A DNA stretch of 64,000 nt from the NCBI RefSeq assembly GCF_003610295.1, contig NZ_RAPV01000001.1, forward strand, positions 1,302,001 through 1,366,000, in the 5' to 3' direction. Position 1 is the first letter of the stretch, and each line of letters opens with the position of its first letter. The DNA is from Paraburkholderia sp. BL23I1N1 (GTDB lineage: Bacteria > Pseudomonadota > Gammaproteobacteria > Burkholderiales > Burkholderiaceae). Below the pieces are notes generated by a model, which was given only the letters and a program-made list of their open reading frames with translations, was not told the DNA's origin and did not search any database. This document shows, in pieces, positions 1 to 8,155 of this stretch. The translations under genes were made by a program, and so were the position numbers.

Positions 1-1
1 C

Positions 2-589
2 ACGTTCGTGATGTATCTGCTCGTGCTCGATTTCGCCGGTTACTGGTACCACCGCTGGGAGCATCGGATCGGCGTCTGGTGGGAATTGCACGCGGTGCAT
101 CATAGTCAGCAGCAGATGTCGCTGTGGACCGACGACCGTAACCATCTGCTCGACAATCTGTTGCAGGCGTCGTTCTTCGCGGTGATCGCGCTGGTGATCG
201 GCGTGCCGCCGTCGCAGTTCGTCGTGCTGGTGGCAATCACGAACCTCGCGCAGAGCGTGCAGCACGCGAACATCCGTCTGTACTTCGGCTGGTTCGGCGA
301 GCGCCTGCTGGTCAGTCCGACTTTCCACCGCCGTCACCATGCGATCGGCTACGGCCACGAAGGCCTGAAGTACGGTTGCAATTTCGGCGTACTGTTCCCG
401 TGGTGGGACATGCTGTTTCGCAGTGTGTCGTGGAACCGCGAAATGGAGCCGACTGGTATCCGCGACCAGCTCGAAAGCCGGCGTTACGGGGACGGTTTCT
501 GGGCGCAGCACTGGCTCGCCTTCGTGCGCATCGCCGGGCGCCTTTCGCCGAAGCGTCGTACCGAGGGCCGCGACGCCGCTCCGGTTTGA
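2..589 (+). CDS. Sterol desaturase / fatty acid hydroxylase family protein (5' truncated by window edge)
   Basis: The reading frame is open from base 2, so the true start lies outside the window; about 195 C-terminal residues are visible. Three histidine clusters typical of the membrane di-iron fatty-acid-hydroxylase superfamily (PF04116) are present in order: HRWEH (visible residues 17-21), HAVHH (30-34) and HRRHH near residue 107, followed by a conserved PWWDMLF segment. Family members are integral membrane oxygenases that use a di-iron centre to hydroxylate or desaturate lipids; the substrate here cannot be told. An 11-bp stem hairpin follows the stop codon. Confidence 0.85.
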   Translation, partial: TFVMYLLVLDFAGYWYHRWEHRIGVWWELHAVHHSQQQMSLWTDDRNHLLDNLLQASFFAVIALVIGVPPSQFVVLVAITNLAQSVQHANIRLYFGWFGERLLVSPTFHRRHHAIGYGHEGLKYGCNFGVLFPWWDMLFRSVSWNREMEPTGIRDQLESRRYGDGFWAQHWLAFVRIAGRLSPKRRTEGRDAAPV

Positions 590-602
590 GCATTCTTCCT
601 CT

Positions 603-629
603 CACGCCGCCGGTTTTCCCGGCGGCGTG
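603..629 (+). terminator. Strong hairpin after the sterol desaturase gene
   Basis: Perfect 11-bp inverted repeat (CACGCCGCCGG / CCGGCGGCGTG) with a 5-nt TTTTC loop, 14 bases after the stop codon. There is no downstream T run, so it may be a weak terminator or an mRNA 3'-stabilising structure. Confidence 0.5.
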
Positions 630-736
630 TCACGTGGTTTATCCTGTTCACGTTTGCGCGTACAACCTTGGCCTCATGGCCGGTGCGTTGCGCCATCCGC
701 CTTTTTCCATCGTTTCGTTCACCGGCACTGGCTCGC

Positions 737-1567
737 ATGAATGATCTGTTGCGCTCGTTTGGGCGCGCGCTCGCAAGCGCGCTCCACCCGCGCATGCTCT
801 GGCTGACCTTCCTGCCGTTTCTGGCGGCAACGGTCGGGTGGGGCGTGATTCTCTGGTTTTCCTGGCAGACGCTGATCGGCGCCACCCGCACGTGGCTCGA
901 AAGCTGGTCGTTCACGGTCACGCTGTATCGTCTGTTCGACTGGCTTGGCTTTTCGGCGCTGCACACGGCGATCGCGCCGTTCATCGTGATTGCGATGGCG
1001 ATTCCCTTGATTGTCGTCACGGTATTGCTGCTGATCGCCACGCTGTCGATGCCGGCAGTGATCCGTTTCTTGTCGGCGCGGCAATTTCCCGGCCTCGAAA
1101 TGCGTCACGGCGGAACGTGGTACGGTAGCCTCGGTCAGGCGTTGTGGACCACGCTGGTCTGTCTCGTGTTGCTGATCGTCACCTTGCCCCTATGGCTCGT
1201 GCCGCCGTTCTTCGCGCTGATTCCGCCGCTCCTGTGGGGCTGGCTGACGTATCGCGTGATGAGCTACGACGCGCTCGCGCTGCATGCCACGCGTGACGAG
1301 CGGCGCGCGCTGGTGAAGCGCTTCCGGTTGCCGCTGCTGCTGATCGGCATCGCGAGCGGACTGCTGGGGTCGCTGCCTACGCTGTTGTGGGCGTCGTCGG
1401 TCTGGCTGATCGTGCTGTTCCCGGTGATCACCGCGGTGACCATCTGGATCTACGCGTTCATCCTTGTGTTTTCGGCGCTGTGGTTCGGCTACTACTGTCT
1501 GCGCGCGCTGCAACGCATGCGCGCGGAAGAGCACGGTCCGCGGCACGCGGCACCGGTTCCTTACTGA
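737..1567 (+). CDS. EI24 domain-containing (CysZ-like) membrane protein
   Basis: 276 residues starting at ATG 737 (MNDLLRSFGRAL). The frame extends upstream to 668, but those residues (RCAIRLFPSFRSPALAR) look like non-coding leader. Several long hydrophobic stretches are visible: about residues 20-50, 75-120 (FIVIAMAIPLIVVTVLLLIA), 150-185 and 215-255. This matches the EI24/CysZ family (PF07264), whose bacterial member CysZ is an inner-membrane sulfate permease. Sulfate transport is not shown here because no cys genes lie nearby. It is 30 bp upstream of the molybdopterin-binding gene, so the two may be co-transcribed. Confidence 0.75.
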   Translation: MNDLLRSFGRALASALHPRMLWLTFLPFLAATVGWGVILWFSWQTLIGATRTWLESWSFTVTLYRLFDWLGFSALHTAIAPFIVIAMAIPLIVVTVLLLIATLSMPAVIRFLSARQFPGLEMRHGGTWYGSLGQALWTTLVCLVLLIVTLPLWLVPPFFALIPPLLWGWLTYRVMSYDALALHATRDERRALVKRFRLPLLLIGIASGLLGSLPTLLWASSVWLIVLFPVITAVTIWIYAFILVFSALWFGYYCLRALQRMRAEEHGPRHAAPVPY

Positions 1568-1597
1568 TGAATTATTGACTAAGCGAAAGAGGCGGCA

Positions 1598-2429
1598 ATG
1601 GCATTTGGCGTCATCATCATCGGCGACGAAATCCTGTCGGGCAGACGCGTCGACAAGCATCTGCCGAAGGTCATCGAATTGCTGGGCGCGCGTGGGCTGT
1701 CGCTCGGTTGGGCGGAATATATCGGCGACGAACCGGCGCGGATCACGGCAACGCTTCGACGCACGTTCGCGTCGGGCGACATTGTGTTTTCCACGGGCGG
1801 CATCGGCGCCACGCCGGATGACCACACCCGTCAGTGCGCGGCGGCCGCGCTCGGTGTGCCGCTCGAACTGCATCCCGAGGCCGCGAAGCTGATTCAGGAG
1901 CGGATCCGCGATATGTATCCGGCGAACTTGGCTGCGCCGCTCGATCTGGACTCGCCCGAGAACCGGCATCGTCTGAATATGGGCACGTACCCGCAGGGCG
2001 CGTCGATCATTCCCAACGGCTACAACAAGATTCCGGGCTTCTCAATCAATCAGCATCACTTCGTACCGGGCTTCCCGGTGATGGCGTGGCCGATGATCGA
2101 GTGGGTGCTGGATACGCAGTACGCGCATTTTGCATCACGCGATGCCGCATGCGGAAAAGTCATTGCTGGTGTTCGAGCTGCCGGAGTCGCGCGTGACGCC
2201 GTTGATGGAAAAAATCGAACGCGATTTTCCGGGCGTGAGGGTGTTCAGCCTGCCGAGCGTGGGGGATGCGGAGCGCGGCGGCGTGTATGCGCGGCATCAC
2301 ATCGATCTCGGCGTGAAGGGCGAACCGGAAGCCGTCGCGGCGGCGTTTGTGAAGCTGCGCGAAGGGGTGCATCTGTTAGGCGGCGATATTGTCGAGCCTG
2401 AGGCGGCTGCGGCTAAGCCGCGCAGTTGA
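1598..2429 (+). pseudogene. Molybdopterin-binding (CinA/MoaB-like) protein, split by a +1 frameshift
   Basis: The start at ATG 1598 has an AGAGG Shine-Dalgarno. Residues 1-177 form a MoCF-biosynthesis domain: GVIIIGDEILSGRR at the N-terminus, then FSTGGIGATPDDHTRQC and NMGTYPQGASIIPN. At the T4 run 2128-2131 the frame shifts. With one T removed the protein reads on as YAHLHHAMPHAEKSLLVFEL to a stop at 2429, giving about 277 residues. As written, frame 1 runs into unrelated residues and stops at 2401. The family binds molybdopterin or resembles the N-terminal domain of CinA; the function is uncertain. The break is either a real mutation or a homopolymer sequencing error. Confidence 0.85.
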
Positions 2430-2800
2430 ACCTTGATTGAATCTTGCTTGAGCCTTGATTGTGAGCTTTGGCGGGGCCGCGGTTCGGCCGCCGCACACGT
2501 CAAACGTTGTTCGGGCGCGTTCGCGCCTATGCCTGACTTAACCAACTGACTTAAGAATCAACGCATCATCGGCCTGTCACATGCAGCGCCGACGATGCGT
2601 CTAATTGTCCCGTCTAACCTGCGGAAGCACCATCAAGTGGTTCGCATCGGCTTGCACGCGCGGCTGGCAAGCGGCCACTTGTCGCACCGTGCGGGTCCCG
2701 TGACGCAAGCGCCGCTGATGCGGCCAGCAGCGACCAGGCAGCCAATCAGGCTGCCGATCGAGCGGCCAACAAGATGGCCAACTCGGCAACCGGCCAGCAA
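2430..2800. other. Intergenic region between convergent genes
   Basis: 371 bases with no gene that I can support. It begins with a short degenerate direct repeat built on CTTGATTGA / CTTGCTTGA (2428-2462). It continues with a GCCA/CAGC-rich stretch (about 2720-2810) that contains loosely repeated GGCCAAC and CAGCAATCAGGC words. No convincing rho-independent terminator was seen for either flanking gene. Confidence 0.4.
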
Positions 2801-3265
2801 TCAGGCGCCGATCCACGGCAACCCGCGAAAGCACCAGCCCGTCACAGTCTTCCGATGCCCTTGGCCATCCTTATCGCCTTCGAAGCCTTCCAGCAGGTCG
2901 TACGCCTTGGAGTAGCCCGCCTGGGTGGCGGCGATCGCAGCCAGCTTCGAGCGCGCGGCGCTGCGACACAAAAACAGCACCGGCGTATCGGGCGAGGCAG
3001 CCTGGCTCAGTTGCTGAAGGAATTCCTGGTTCGGCACGGCGCCCGGGTAGCGCGTCCATTCCACATGCACGTATTGCCCGTCGCCGATAACCGGCCGGCC
3101 GACCCAATCGAGTTCGGCACGGGTGCGCACGTCGACGAGGCGCGTGCGCGGATCGAGTTGCAGCAGTTCGAACGCTTCGGCGGGCGATACCGCGCCCGCA
3201 TAGGGCAACTGGTTTTCGGTGCGGCGCTTGTCCGCCTGGGCGTACAACTGTTCGAGCGTGCTCAT
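2801..3265 (-). CDS. Rhodanese-like domain protein
   Basis: 154 residues from ATG 3265, chosen because a perfect AGGAGG (3275-3280) lies 9 nt upstream; a longer in-frame start at 3289 has no such site. It is a single rhodanese domain (PF00581): LVDVRTRAELDWVGRP, then VLFLCRSAARSK, which holds the catalytic Cys of the CRSxxRS active-site loop. The intact loop suggests a working sulfurtransferase that takes sulfane sulfur on the Cys, in the cytoplasm (no signal peptide). The physiological donor and acceptor are unknown. It is divergent from glnA across a 450-bp regulatory region. Confidence 0.9.
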   Translation of the reverse strand: MSTLEQLYAQADKRRTENQLPYAGAVSPAEAFELLQLDPRTRLVDVRTRAELDWVGRPVIGDGQYVHVEWTRYPGAVPNQEFLQQLSQAASPDTPVLFLCRSAARSKLAAIAATQAGYSKAYDLLEGFEGDKDGQGHRKTVTGWCFRGLPWIGA

Positions 3266-3391
3266 GAGCGCAAACCTCCTTCGGACCAAATGACCATTCT
3301 AGCGCGCGGCGCGAATGCGGTTCAGCGGTGGCGTCCCGTGAACGCGAGACAGGAGAGCGCAGGAAAAAGCAGGAGAGCGCGCGCTCGACGA

Positions 3392-3417
3392 TGGTGCATA
3401 TTTTCACGCATGCACCA
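3392..3417. promoter_or_regulatory. Inverted repeat of NtrC-type half-sites
   Basis: TGGTGCAT and ATGCACCA form an exact inverted repeat separated by 10 bases. The half-sites match those of the NtrC box, but the arms face the opposite way to the canonical TGCACC-N5-GGTGCA arrangement, so it may be an auxiliary or degenerate site. It lies about 175-200 bp upstream of the predicted glnA start of transcription. Confidence 0.4.
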
Positions 3418-3451
3418 AAATAGAGATGCCCGTCGTTGCTGATTTTGTGAA

Positions 3452-3468
3452 TGCACCGAGTCGGTGCG
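3452..3468. promoter_or_regulatory. NtrC binding site upstream of glnA
   Basis: TGCACC-GAGTC-GGTGCG matches the enterobacterial NtrC consensus TGCACY-N5-RGTGCA at every defined base except the last. It lies about 125-140 bp upstream of the transcription start predicted from the sigma-54 element, a usual enhancer distance. NtrC is encoded two genes downstream. Confidence 0.75.
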
Positions 3469-3566
3469 TGATGGGGCGCAAAGTTTTCGGGGCTGCATGC
3501 GGTTCGGTGCGCTCATTCCCCGCAAACGCGCGCGCAGTGTGGCTTTGCGCCGGGTTGGCGCATACG

Positions 3567-3581
3567 TGGCACAGAAGCTGC
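3567..3581 (+). promoter_or_regulatory. Sigma-54 promoter of glnA
   Basis: TGGCACAGAAGCTGC has the invariant GG (-24) and GC (-12) with exactly 10 bases between them, as in the consensus TGGCAC-N5-TTGC; one T of the -12 box is a C. Transcription would start near 3593, leaving a leader of about 125 nt before the glnA ATG. Confidence 0.7.
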
Positions 3582-3717
3582 TTTATTGGTGCCGATCGAT
3601 TTGTTCCAGCAGGCTTTTATGTTCGTCCTCAACGATAGAGGGGTGGACGCGCCGGGACGGGTCAGCTAGATTGGGCGGCGGCTGAATCCGCCGAATTCGT
3701 TAATCAGGAGATAGGTT

Positions 3718-5133
3718 ATGAGTAAATCCGTGGCCGACGTCGTTCAACTCGTCAAAGACGAAGACGTCAAGTTTGTCGACTTCCGTTTCACCGACACGCG
3801 CGGCAAAGAGCAACACGTTTCGGTGCCGGTGTCGGCATTCGATGAAGACAAGTTCGAAAGCGGCCATGCGTTTGACGGTTCGTCGATTGCCGGCTGGAAG
3901 GGCATCGAAGCATCGGACATGTTGCTGATCCCGGACGCGAACACTGCTTTCATCGACCCGTTCTACGAAGAATCCACCCTCGTCTTGACCTGCGACGTCG
4001 TCGAACCGGCTGACGGCAAGGGCTACGAGCGCGACCCGCGTTCGCTCGCCAAGCGCGCTGAAGCCTACCTGAAGAGCACGGGCCTCGGCGACACGGCCTT
4101 CTTCGGTCCGGAACCGGAATTCTTCATTTTCGATTCGGTCAAGTGGGGCACGGACCAGTCGGGCACGTTCGTCAAGATCGGTTCGGAAGAAGCACCGTGG
4201 TCGTCAGCGATGGACTTCGAAGGCGGCAACACCGGCCACCGTCCGGGCACGAAGGGCGGCTACTTCCCGGTCGCTCCGGTCGACACGTTCCAGGACATCC
4301 GTTCGGAAATGTGCCTGCTGCTCGAACAGATCGGCATCCCGGTCGAAGTGCATCACCACGAAGTCGCGGGCCAGGGCCAGAACGAAATCGGCACGAAGTT
4401 CTCGACGCTGGTGCAACGCGCCGACTGGCTGCAGCAAATGAAGTACATCATCCACAACGTCGCGCACACGTACGGCAAGACGGCGACGTTCATGCCGAAG
4501 CCGGTGGTTGGCGATAACGGTTCGGGCATGCACGTTCACCAGTCGATCTGGAAAGACGGCGCGAACCTGTTCGCGGGCAACGGTTACGCAGGTCTGTCGG
4601 AATTCGCGCTGTTCTACATCGGCGGCATCATCAAGCATGCTCGCGCGCTGAACGCGATCACGAACCCGTCGACGAACTCGTACAAGCGCCTCGTGCCGCA
4701 CTTCGAAGCACCGGTGAAGCTGGCTTACTCGGCTCGTAACCGCTCGGCATCGATCCGCATTCCGCACGTGTCGAACCCGAAGGGCCGCCGTATCGAAACG
4801 CGTTTCCCGGATCCGATGGCGAATCCGTACCTGTGCTTCTCCGCGCTGATGATGGCGGGTCTGGACGGCGTGCAGAACAAGATTCACCCGGGCGAAGCGG
4901 CCGACAAGAACCTGTACGACCTGCCGCCGGAAGAGGATGCAAAGATCCCGACCGTGTGTGCTGGCCTCGACCAGGCGCTGGACGCACTCGACGCGGACCG
5001 CGAGTTCCTGACGCGCGGTGGCGTGTTCACGGATTCGATGCTCGACGCGTACATCGAACTGAAGACGGGCGAGCTGCAACGCTATCGTCAGTCGGTGCAC
5101 CCGATCGAATTCGAAATGTACTACTCGCTGTAA
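3718..5133 (+). CDS. glnA: Type I glutamine synthetase
   Basis: 471 residues, the usual length for GlnA. It condenses glutamate and ammonia to glutamine with ATP in the cytoplasm, as a dodecamer in this family. Visible signatures are [10 protein letters not shown] (about residue 52), the metal-site segment FFGPEPEFF, the ATP-binding [16 protein letters not shown] and NRSASIRIP. Tyr400 in NLYDLPPEE is the adenylylation site used by GlnE, so post-translational control is expected. The start at ATG 3718 has AGGAG upstream. The sigma-54/NtrC elements imply nitrogen-limited induction. A terminator separates it from ntrB. Confidence 0.98.
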   Translation: MSKSVADVVQLVKDEDVKFVDFRFTDTRGKEQHVSVPVSAFDEDKFESGHAFDGSSIAGWKGIEASDMLLIPDANTAFIDPFYEESTLVLTCDVVEPADGKGYERDPRSLAKRAEAYLKSTGLGDTAFFGPEPEFFIFDSVKWGTDQSGTFVKIGSEEAPWSSAMDFEGGNTGHRPGTKGGYFPVAPVDTFQDIRSEMCLLLEQIGIPVEVHHHEVAGQGQNEIGTKFSTLVQRADWLQQMKYIIHNVAHTYGKTATFMPKPVVGDNGSGMHVHQSIWKDGANLFAGNGYAGLSEFALFYIGGIIKHARALNAITNPSTNSYKRLVPHFEAPVKLAYSARNRSASIRIPHVSNPKGRRIETRFPDPMANPYLCFSALMMAGLDGVQNKIHPGEAADKNLYDLPPEEDAKIPTVCAGLDQALDALDADREFLTRGGVFTDSMLDAYIELKTGELQRYRQSVHPIEFEMYYSL

Positions 5134-5140
5134 GCGGCCA

Positions 5141-5171
5141 TGGCGCTTCGCCCTTCAAACGGCGAAGCGCC
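5141..5171 (+). terminator. Hairpin directly after glnA
   Basis: Perfect 11-bp stem (GGCGCTTCGCC / GGCGAAGCGCC) with an 8-nt loop starts 8 bases after the stop codon. No strong T tract follows. Confidence 0.5.
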
Positions 5172-5199
5172 TTGCCCGACGCTCGCGATCGGTCACGAA

Positions 5200-5224
5200 G
5201 GGACGGCGGCGCCGTCCCTTTTCT
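5200..5224 (+). terminator. Rho-independent terminator between glnA and ntrB
   Basis: GGGACGGC / GCCGTCCC 8-bp stem with a 3-nt loop, followed by TTTTCT. It would reduce read-through from the nitrogen-regulated glnA promoter into ntrBC. Confidence 0.75.
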
Positions 5225-5357
5225 GTTAGGCCCGAATGCGTCCACTCGCAAGCTGTGCGGTGTATGGGCAAGGAAGCAGGGCAGTAGGCAGGGCAATGAG
5301 CAGGACAATAAGCTGTACACCTGATTTATCACCATCTCCTATCGGCCAGACTGCAAG

Positions 5358-6500
5358 ATGGTTCTGAAGAATCTGATGAAGGCAAGGAAAGGACACGAGC
5401 AGACGCTGTCGAATGACGCTCAGCTGGTGAGTTCCGGTTTGCTGCCGGGCTTCGAGGCATTGCCGACGGTTGTGCTGGTGCTCGACAAGCGCGCGCTGCG
5501 TGTGGTGTTTGCGAACCCGTCGGCGGAATCGATGCTTGAGCTTTCGCGCAAGCAATTGACGCAGATGGCATGGCAGGACATTTTCTCGAATGCCGACGAA
5601 CTGGTCGCAACCATCTCCGCGATCGCTGCTCACCGTTTTCACGCGACGCATCTCGACGCCGTACTCGAGCGCCCGGGCCACGAGCCGCTGCATGTACATG
5701 CGATCGTCGGCTTTCTGGAGAGCGCGCAAGACTACGTGCTGCTCGAACTATTCGAGAACGAGCGGCATTTGCGCTCGGACCGCGAGGAGCGCATCAATGA
5801 CCTCACGGCCGTCAACAAACAACTGATCCGCAATCTCGCGCATGAGATCAAGAACCCGCTCGGGGGGATTCGCGGCGCGGCGCAACTGCTCGAGTTTGAA
5901 CTCGGCGAGCGTCAGCGCGACGAGTTGCGCGAGTACACGCAGGTCATCATCAAGGAATCGGACCGGTTGCAAACGCTGGTCGATCGCTTGCTGGAGCCGC
6001 ACCGTCATCCGCATATCGTCGGCGACGTGAATATTCACGAGGTATGTGAGCGCGTGCGCCAGGTGATTCTCGCGGAGTTTCCGCGCGGACTGACGATCGA
6101 GCGCGATTACGATGTGAGCGTGCCGGACCTGCGCGGCGACAAGGAGCAACTGATCCAGGCGCTTCTGAACATCGTGCGTAATGCTGCCGAAGCGTTGCGT
6201 GAACGCATCTCGCAAGGCGACGCGCGCATCGAATTGCGCACGCGCATTGCGCGCAAGATCACCGTGTCGAAACGCTTATGTAAGCTGGCACTGGACTTGC
6301 ATATCACTGACAACGGCCCAGGCATTCCCGAGGAAATCCGTGACCGCATTTTCTATCCGCTCGTGTCGGGGCGCGAGGACGGTAGCGGTCTCGGCCTGAC
6401 GCTCGCGCAGACCTTCGTGCAGCAACACGACGGGCTGATCGAAGTGGACAGCCGGCCGGGCCATACCGAGTTTCAGATTCTGCTGCCGCTCGACTGCTAA
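5358..6500 (+). CDS. ntrB: Nitrogen regulation sensor histidine kinase NtrB (GlnL)
   Basis: 380 residues. An N-terminal PAS-like domain (about 30-140: PTVVLVLDKRALRVVFANPS) is followed by the dimerisation/phosphoacceptor box LAHEIKNPLGG with His162, an N box (ALLNIVRNAAEAL) and a G box (DNGPGIPEEI ... GSGLGL). There is no membrane segment, as expected for the cytosolic NtrB that receives nitrogen status through PII and (de)phosphorylates NtrC. ATG 5358 lacks a strong Shine-Dalgarno; ATG 5376 is an alternative. It is 35 bp upstream of ntrC in the same direction. Confidence 0.95.
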   Translation: MVLKNLMKARKGHEQTLSNDAQLVSSGLLPGFEALPTVVLVLDKRALRVVFANPSAESMLELSRKQLTQMAWQDIFSNADELVATISAIAAHRFHATHLDAVLERPGHEPLHVHAIVGFLESAQDYVLLELFENERHLRSDREERINDLTAVNKQLIRNLAHEIKNPLGGIRGAAQLLEFELGERQRDELREYTQVIIKESDRLQTLVDRLLEPHRHPHIVGDVNIHEVCERVRQVILAEFPRGLTIERDYDVSVPDLRGDKEQLIQALLNIVRNAAEALRERISQGDARIELRTRIARKITVSKRLCKLALDLHITDNGPGIPEEIRDRIFYPLVSGREDGSGLGLTLAQTFVQQHDGLIEVDSRPGHTEFQILLPLDC

Positions 6501-6535
6501 CACCGAAAGTAACTGAAGACTTCTGACCGACCTAT

Positions 6536-8053
6536 ATGAAGCCGATCTGGATAGTAGACGACGATCAATCGATTCGCTGGGTGCTCGAAAAAGCGCTCGC
6601 TCGCGAAAACTTCGCGACACGTAGCTTCGCGAACGTGCGCGAGGCTTCGGCGGCGCTCGATCACGACAGCCCCCAGGTGCTGGTGTCCGACATTCGGATG
6701 CCTGGCGGCTCCGGCCTCGAATTGCTGCAAACCGTCCGTGACAAGGTGCCGGGCCTGCCCGTCATCATCATGACGGCGTTCTCGGACCTGGATAGCGCGG
6801 TCGCCGCATTCCAGGGCGGTGCTTTCGAATACCTCGCCAAACCGTTCGACGTCGACAAGGCGGTCGAGTTGATCCGCCGCGCGGTCGACGAAAGCATGCG
6901 CGGCGAACAGACGTGGGATGACCGCGTCGCCGAAGCACCGGAGATGCTCGGGCAGGCGCCGGCGATGCAGGACATGTTTCGCGCGATCGGCCGGCTGTCG
7001 CATTCCGCGGCCACCGTGCTCATTACCGGCGAATCAGGCACCGGAAAGGAACTGGTCGCGCGCGCGTTGCACCGACATAGCCCACGCGCGAACGGTCCCT
7101 TCATCGCGCTGAATACGGCGGCAATTCCGAAGGATCTGCTGGAGTCCGAACTGTTTGGTCACGAGCGCGGTGCGTTCACCGGTGCGCAGGCCATGCGCCA
7201 GGGGCGCTTCGAGCAGGCCGAGAACGGCACGCTGTTTCTCGACGAAATCGGCGACATGCCGTTCGATTTGCAGACACGCCTGTTGCGTGTGCTCTCGGAC
7301 GGGCAGTTCTATCGCGTCGGTGGTCACAATCCGTTGCGCGCCAACGTGCGCGTGATTGCGGCGACGCACCAGAACCTCGAATCGCGCGTGCGTCAGGGCC
7401 TGTTCCGCGAGGACTTGTATCACCGGCTCAATGTGATCCGCTTGCGCTTGCCGGCGTTGCGCGAGCGCAGCGAAGACATTCCGCTGCTCACTCGTCACTT
7501 CCTGCAAAAGAGTGCGCGCGATCTGGGCGTGGAGCCGAAGCGCGTGTCAGAAGATGCGCTTGCTTATCTGGCCTCGCTGCCGTTTCCGGGCAATGTGCGT
7601 CAACTGGAGAATCTCGCCAACTGGCTCACGGTGATGGCGCCGGCGCAGACCATCGAGATCAAGGACTTGCCGCCCGATCTGGGGCCCGCGCAAGCAGGCG
7701 TAACCGATCTCGCGGGCGGTGGCAGCGGCGTGATCGGCGCGGGTGAATCAGGCCTCGCCGGCGGCGCGCCGATCAATGGCATCGGCGCGGCCACGCATCC
7801 GGCTTCTGCTGCCGGCATGCCGGCAGCGACCACCGTGAGCGCCTGGGAAGGCGGCTTGCGCACCGAAGTCGCGCGGATGTTGCGCGAGAATGCGGCCGAC
7901 GTCATGGACGAACTCGCACGCCGTTTCGAAGCGGCGGTGATTCGCGAGGCGCTGGATTTCACGCGCGGACGCAAGGTGGAGGCCGCGGAGCGCTTGGGCA
8001 TTGGCCGCAATACGATCACGCGCAAGATTCAGGAACTCAATCTCGAACCCTGA
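6536..8053 (+). CDS. ntrC: Nitrogen regulation response regulator NtrC (GlnG)
   Basis: 505 residues with the full NtrC architecture: a receiver domain with phosphoacceptor Asp52 in VLVSDIRMP; an AAA+ domain with Walker A GESGTGKE (about 165), the sigma-54-contacting GAFTGA loop (about 212-217) and Walker B LFLDEIGD; and a Fis-type helix-turn-helix at the C-terminus ([20 protein letters not shown]). A Gly/Ala-rich linker (about 385-435) joins the AAA+ and DNA-binding parts and is longer than in the E. coli protein. It activates sigma-54 promoters under nitrogen limitation; the glnA upstream palindrome is the obvious local target. Confidence 0.97.
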   Translation: MKPIWIVDDDQSIRWVLEKALARENFATRSFANVREASAALDHDSPQVLVSDIRMPGGSGLELLQTVRDKVPGLPVIIMTAFSDLDSAVAAFQGGAFEYLAKPFDVDKAVELIRRAVDESMRGEQTWDDRVAEAPEMLGQAPAMQDMFRAIGRLSHSAATVLITGESGTGKELVARALHRHSPRANGPFIALNTAAIPKDLLESELFGHERGAFTGAQAMRQGRFEQAENGTLFLDEIGDMPFDLQTRLLRVLSDGQFYRVGGHNPLRANVRVIAATHQNLESRVRQGLFREDLYHRLNVIRLRLPALRERSEDIPLLTRHFLQKSARDLGVEPKRVSEDALAYLASLPFPGNVRQLENLANWLTVMAPAQTIEIKDLPPDLGPAQAGVTDLAGGGSGVIGAGESGLAGGAPINGIGAATHPASAAGMPAATTVSAWEGGLRTEVARMLRENAADVMDELARRFEAAVIREALDFTRGRKVEAAERLGIGRNTITRKIQELNLEP

Positions 8054-8155
8054 GATAGCTGGGGCGGCGTGCCAGCCGTCCCGGCATCAAGCCTCACAAA
8101 GGCTCCCGCGCTCACGCAAGGCATAATCGACGCTGTTTTCATTCGACAGCCGACG

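Larger units (their letters stand above)
3266..3717. promoter_or_regulatory. Divergent rhodanese/glnA intergenic regulatory region
   Basis: 452 bases without a supported gene. It holds the rhodanese Shine-Dalgarno at one end and, towards glnA, two inverted repeats built from TGCACC/GGTGCA half-sites plus a sigma-54-type -24/-12 element (annotated separately). This is the layout expected for nitrogen-controlled transcription of glutamine synthetase. Confidence 0.6.

Noticed and set aside
2595..3442. Plus-strand frames across the rhodanese region
   Set aside because: They overlap the rhodanese gene, which has AGGAGG and an active-site loop on the other strand. The predicted products have no family features.
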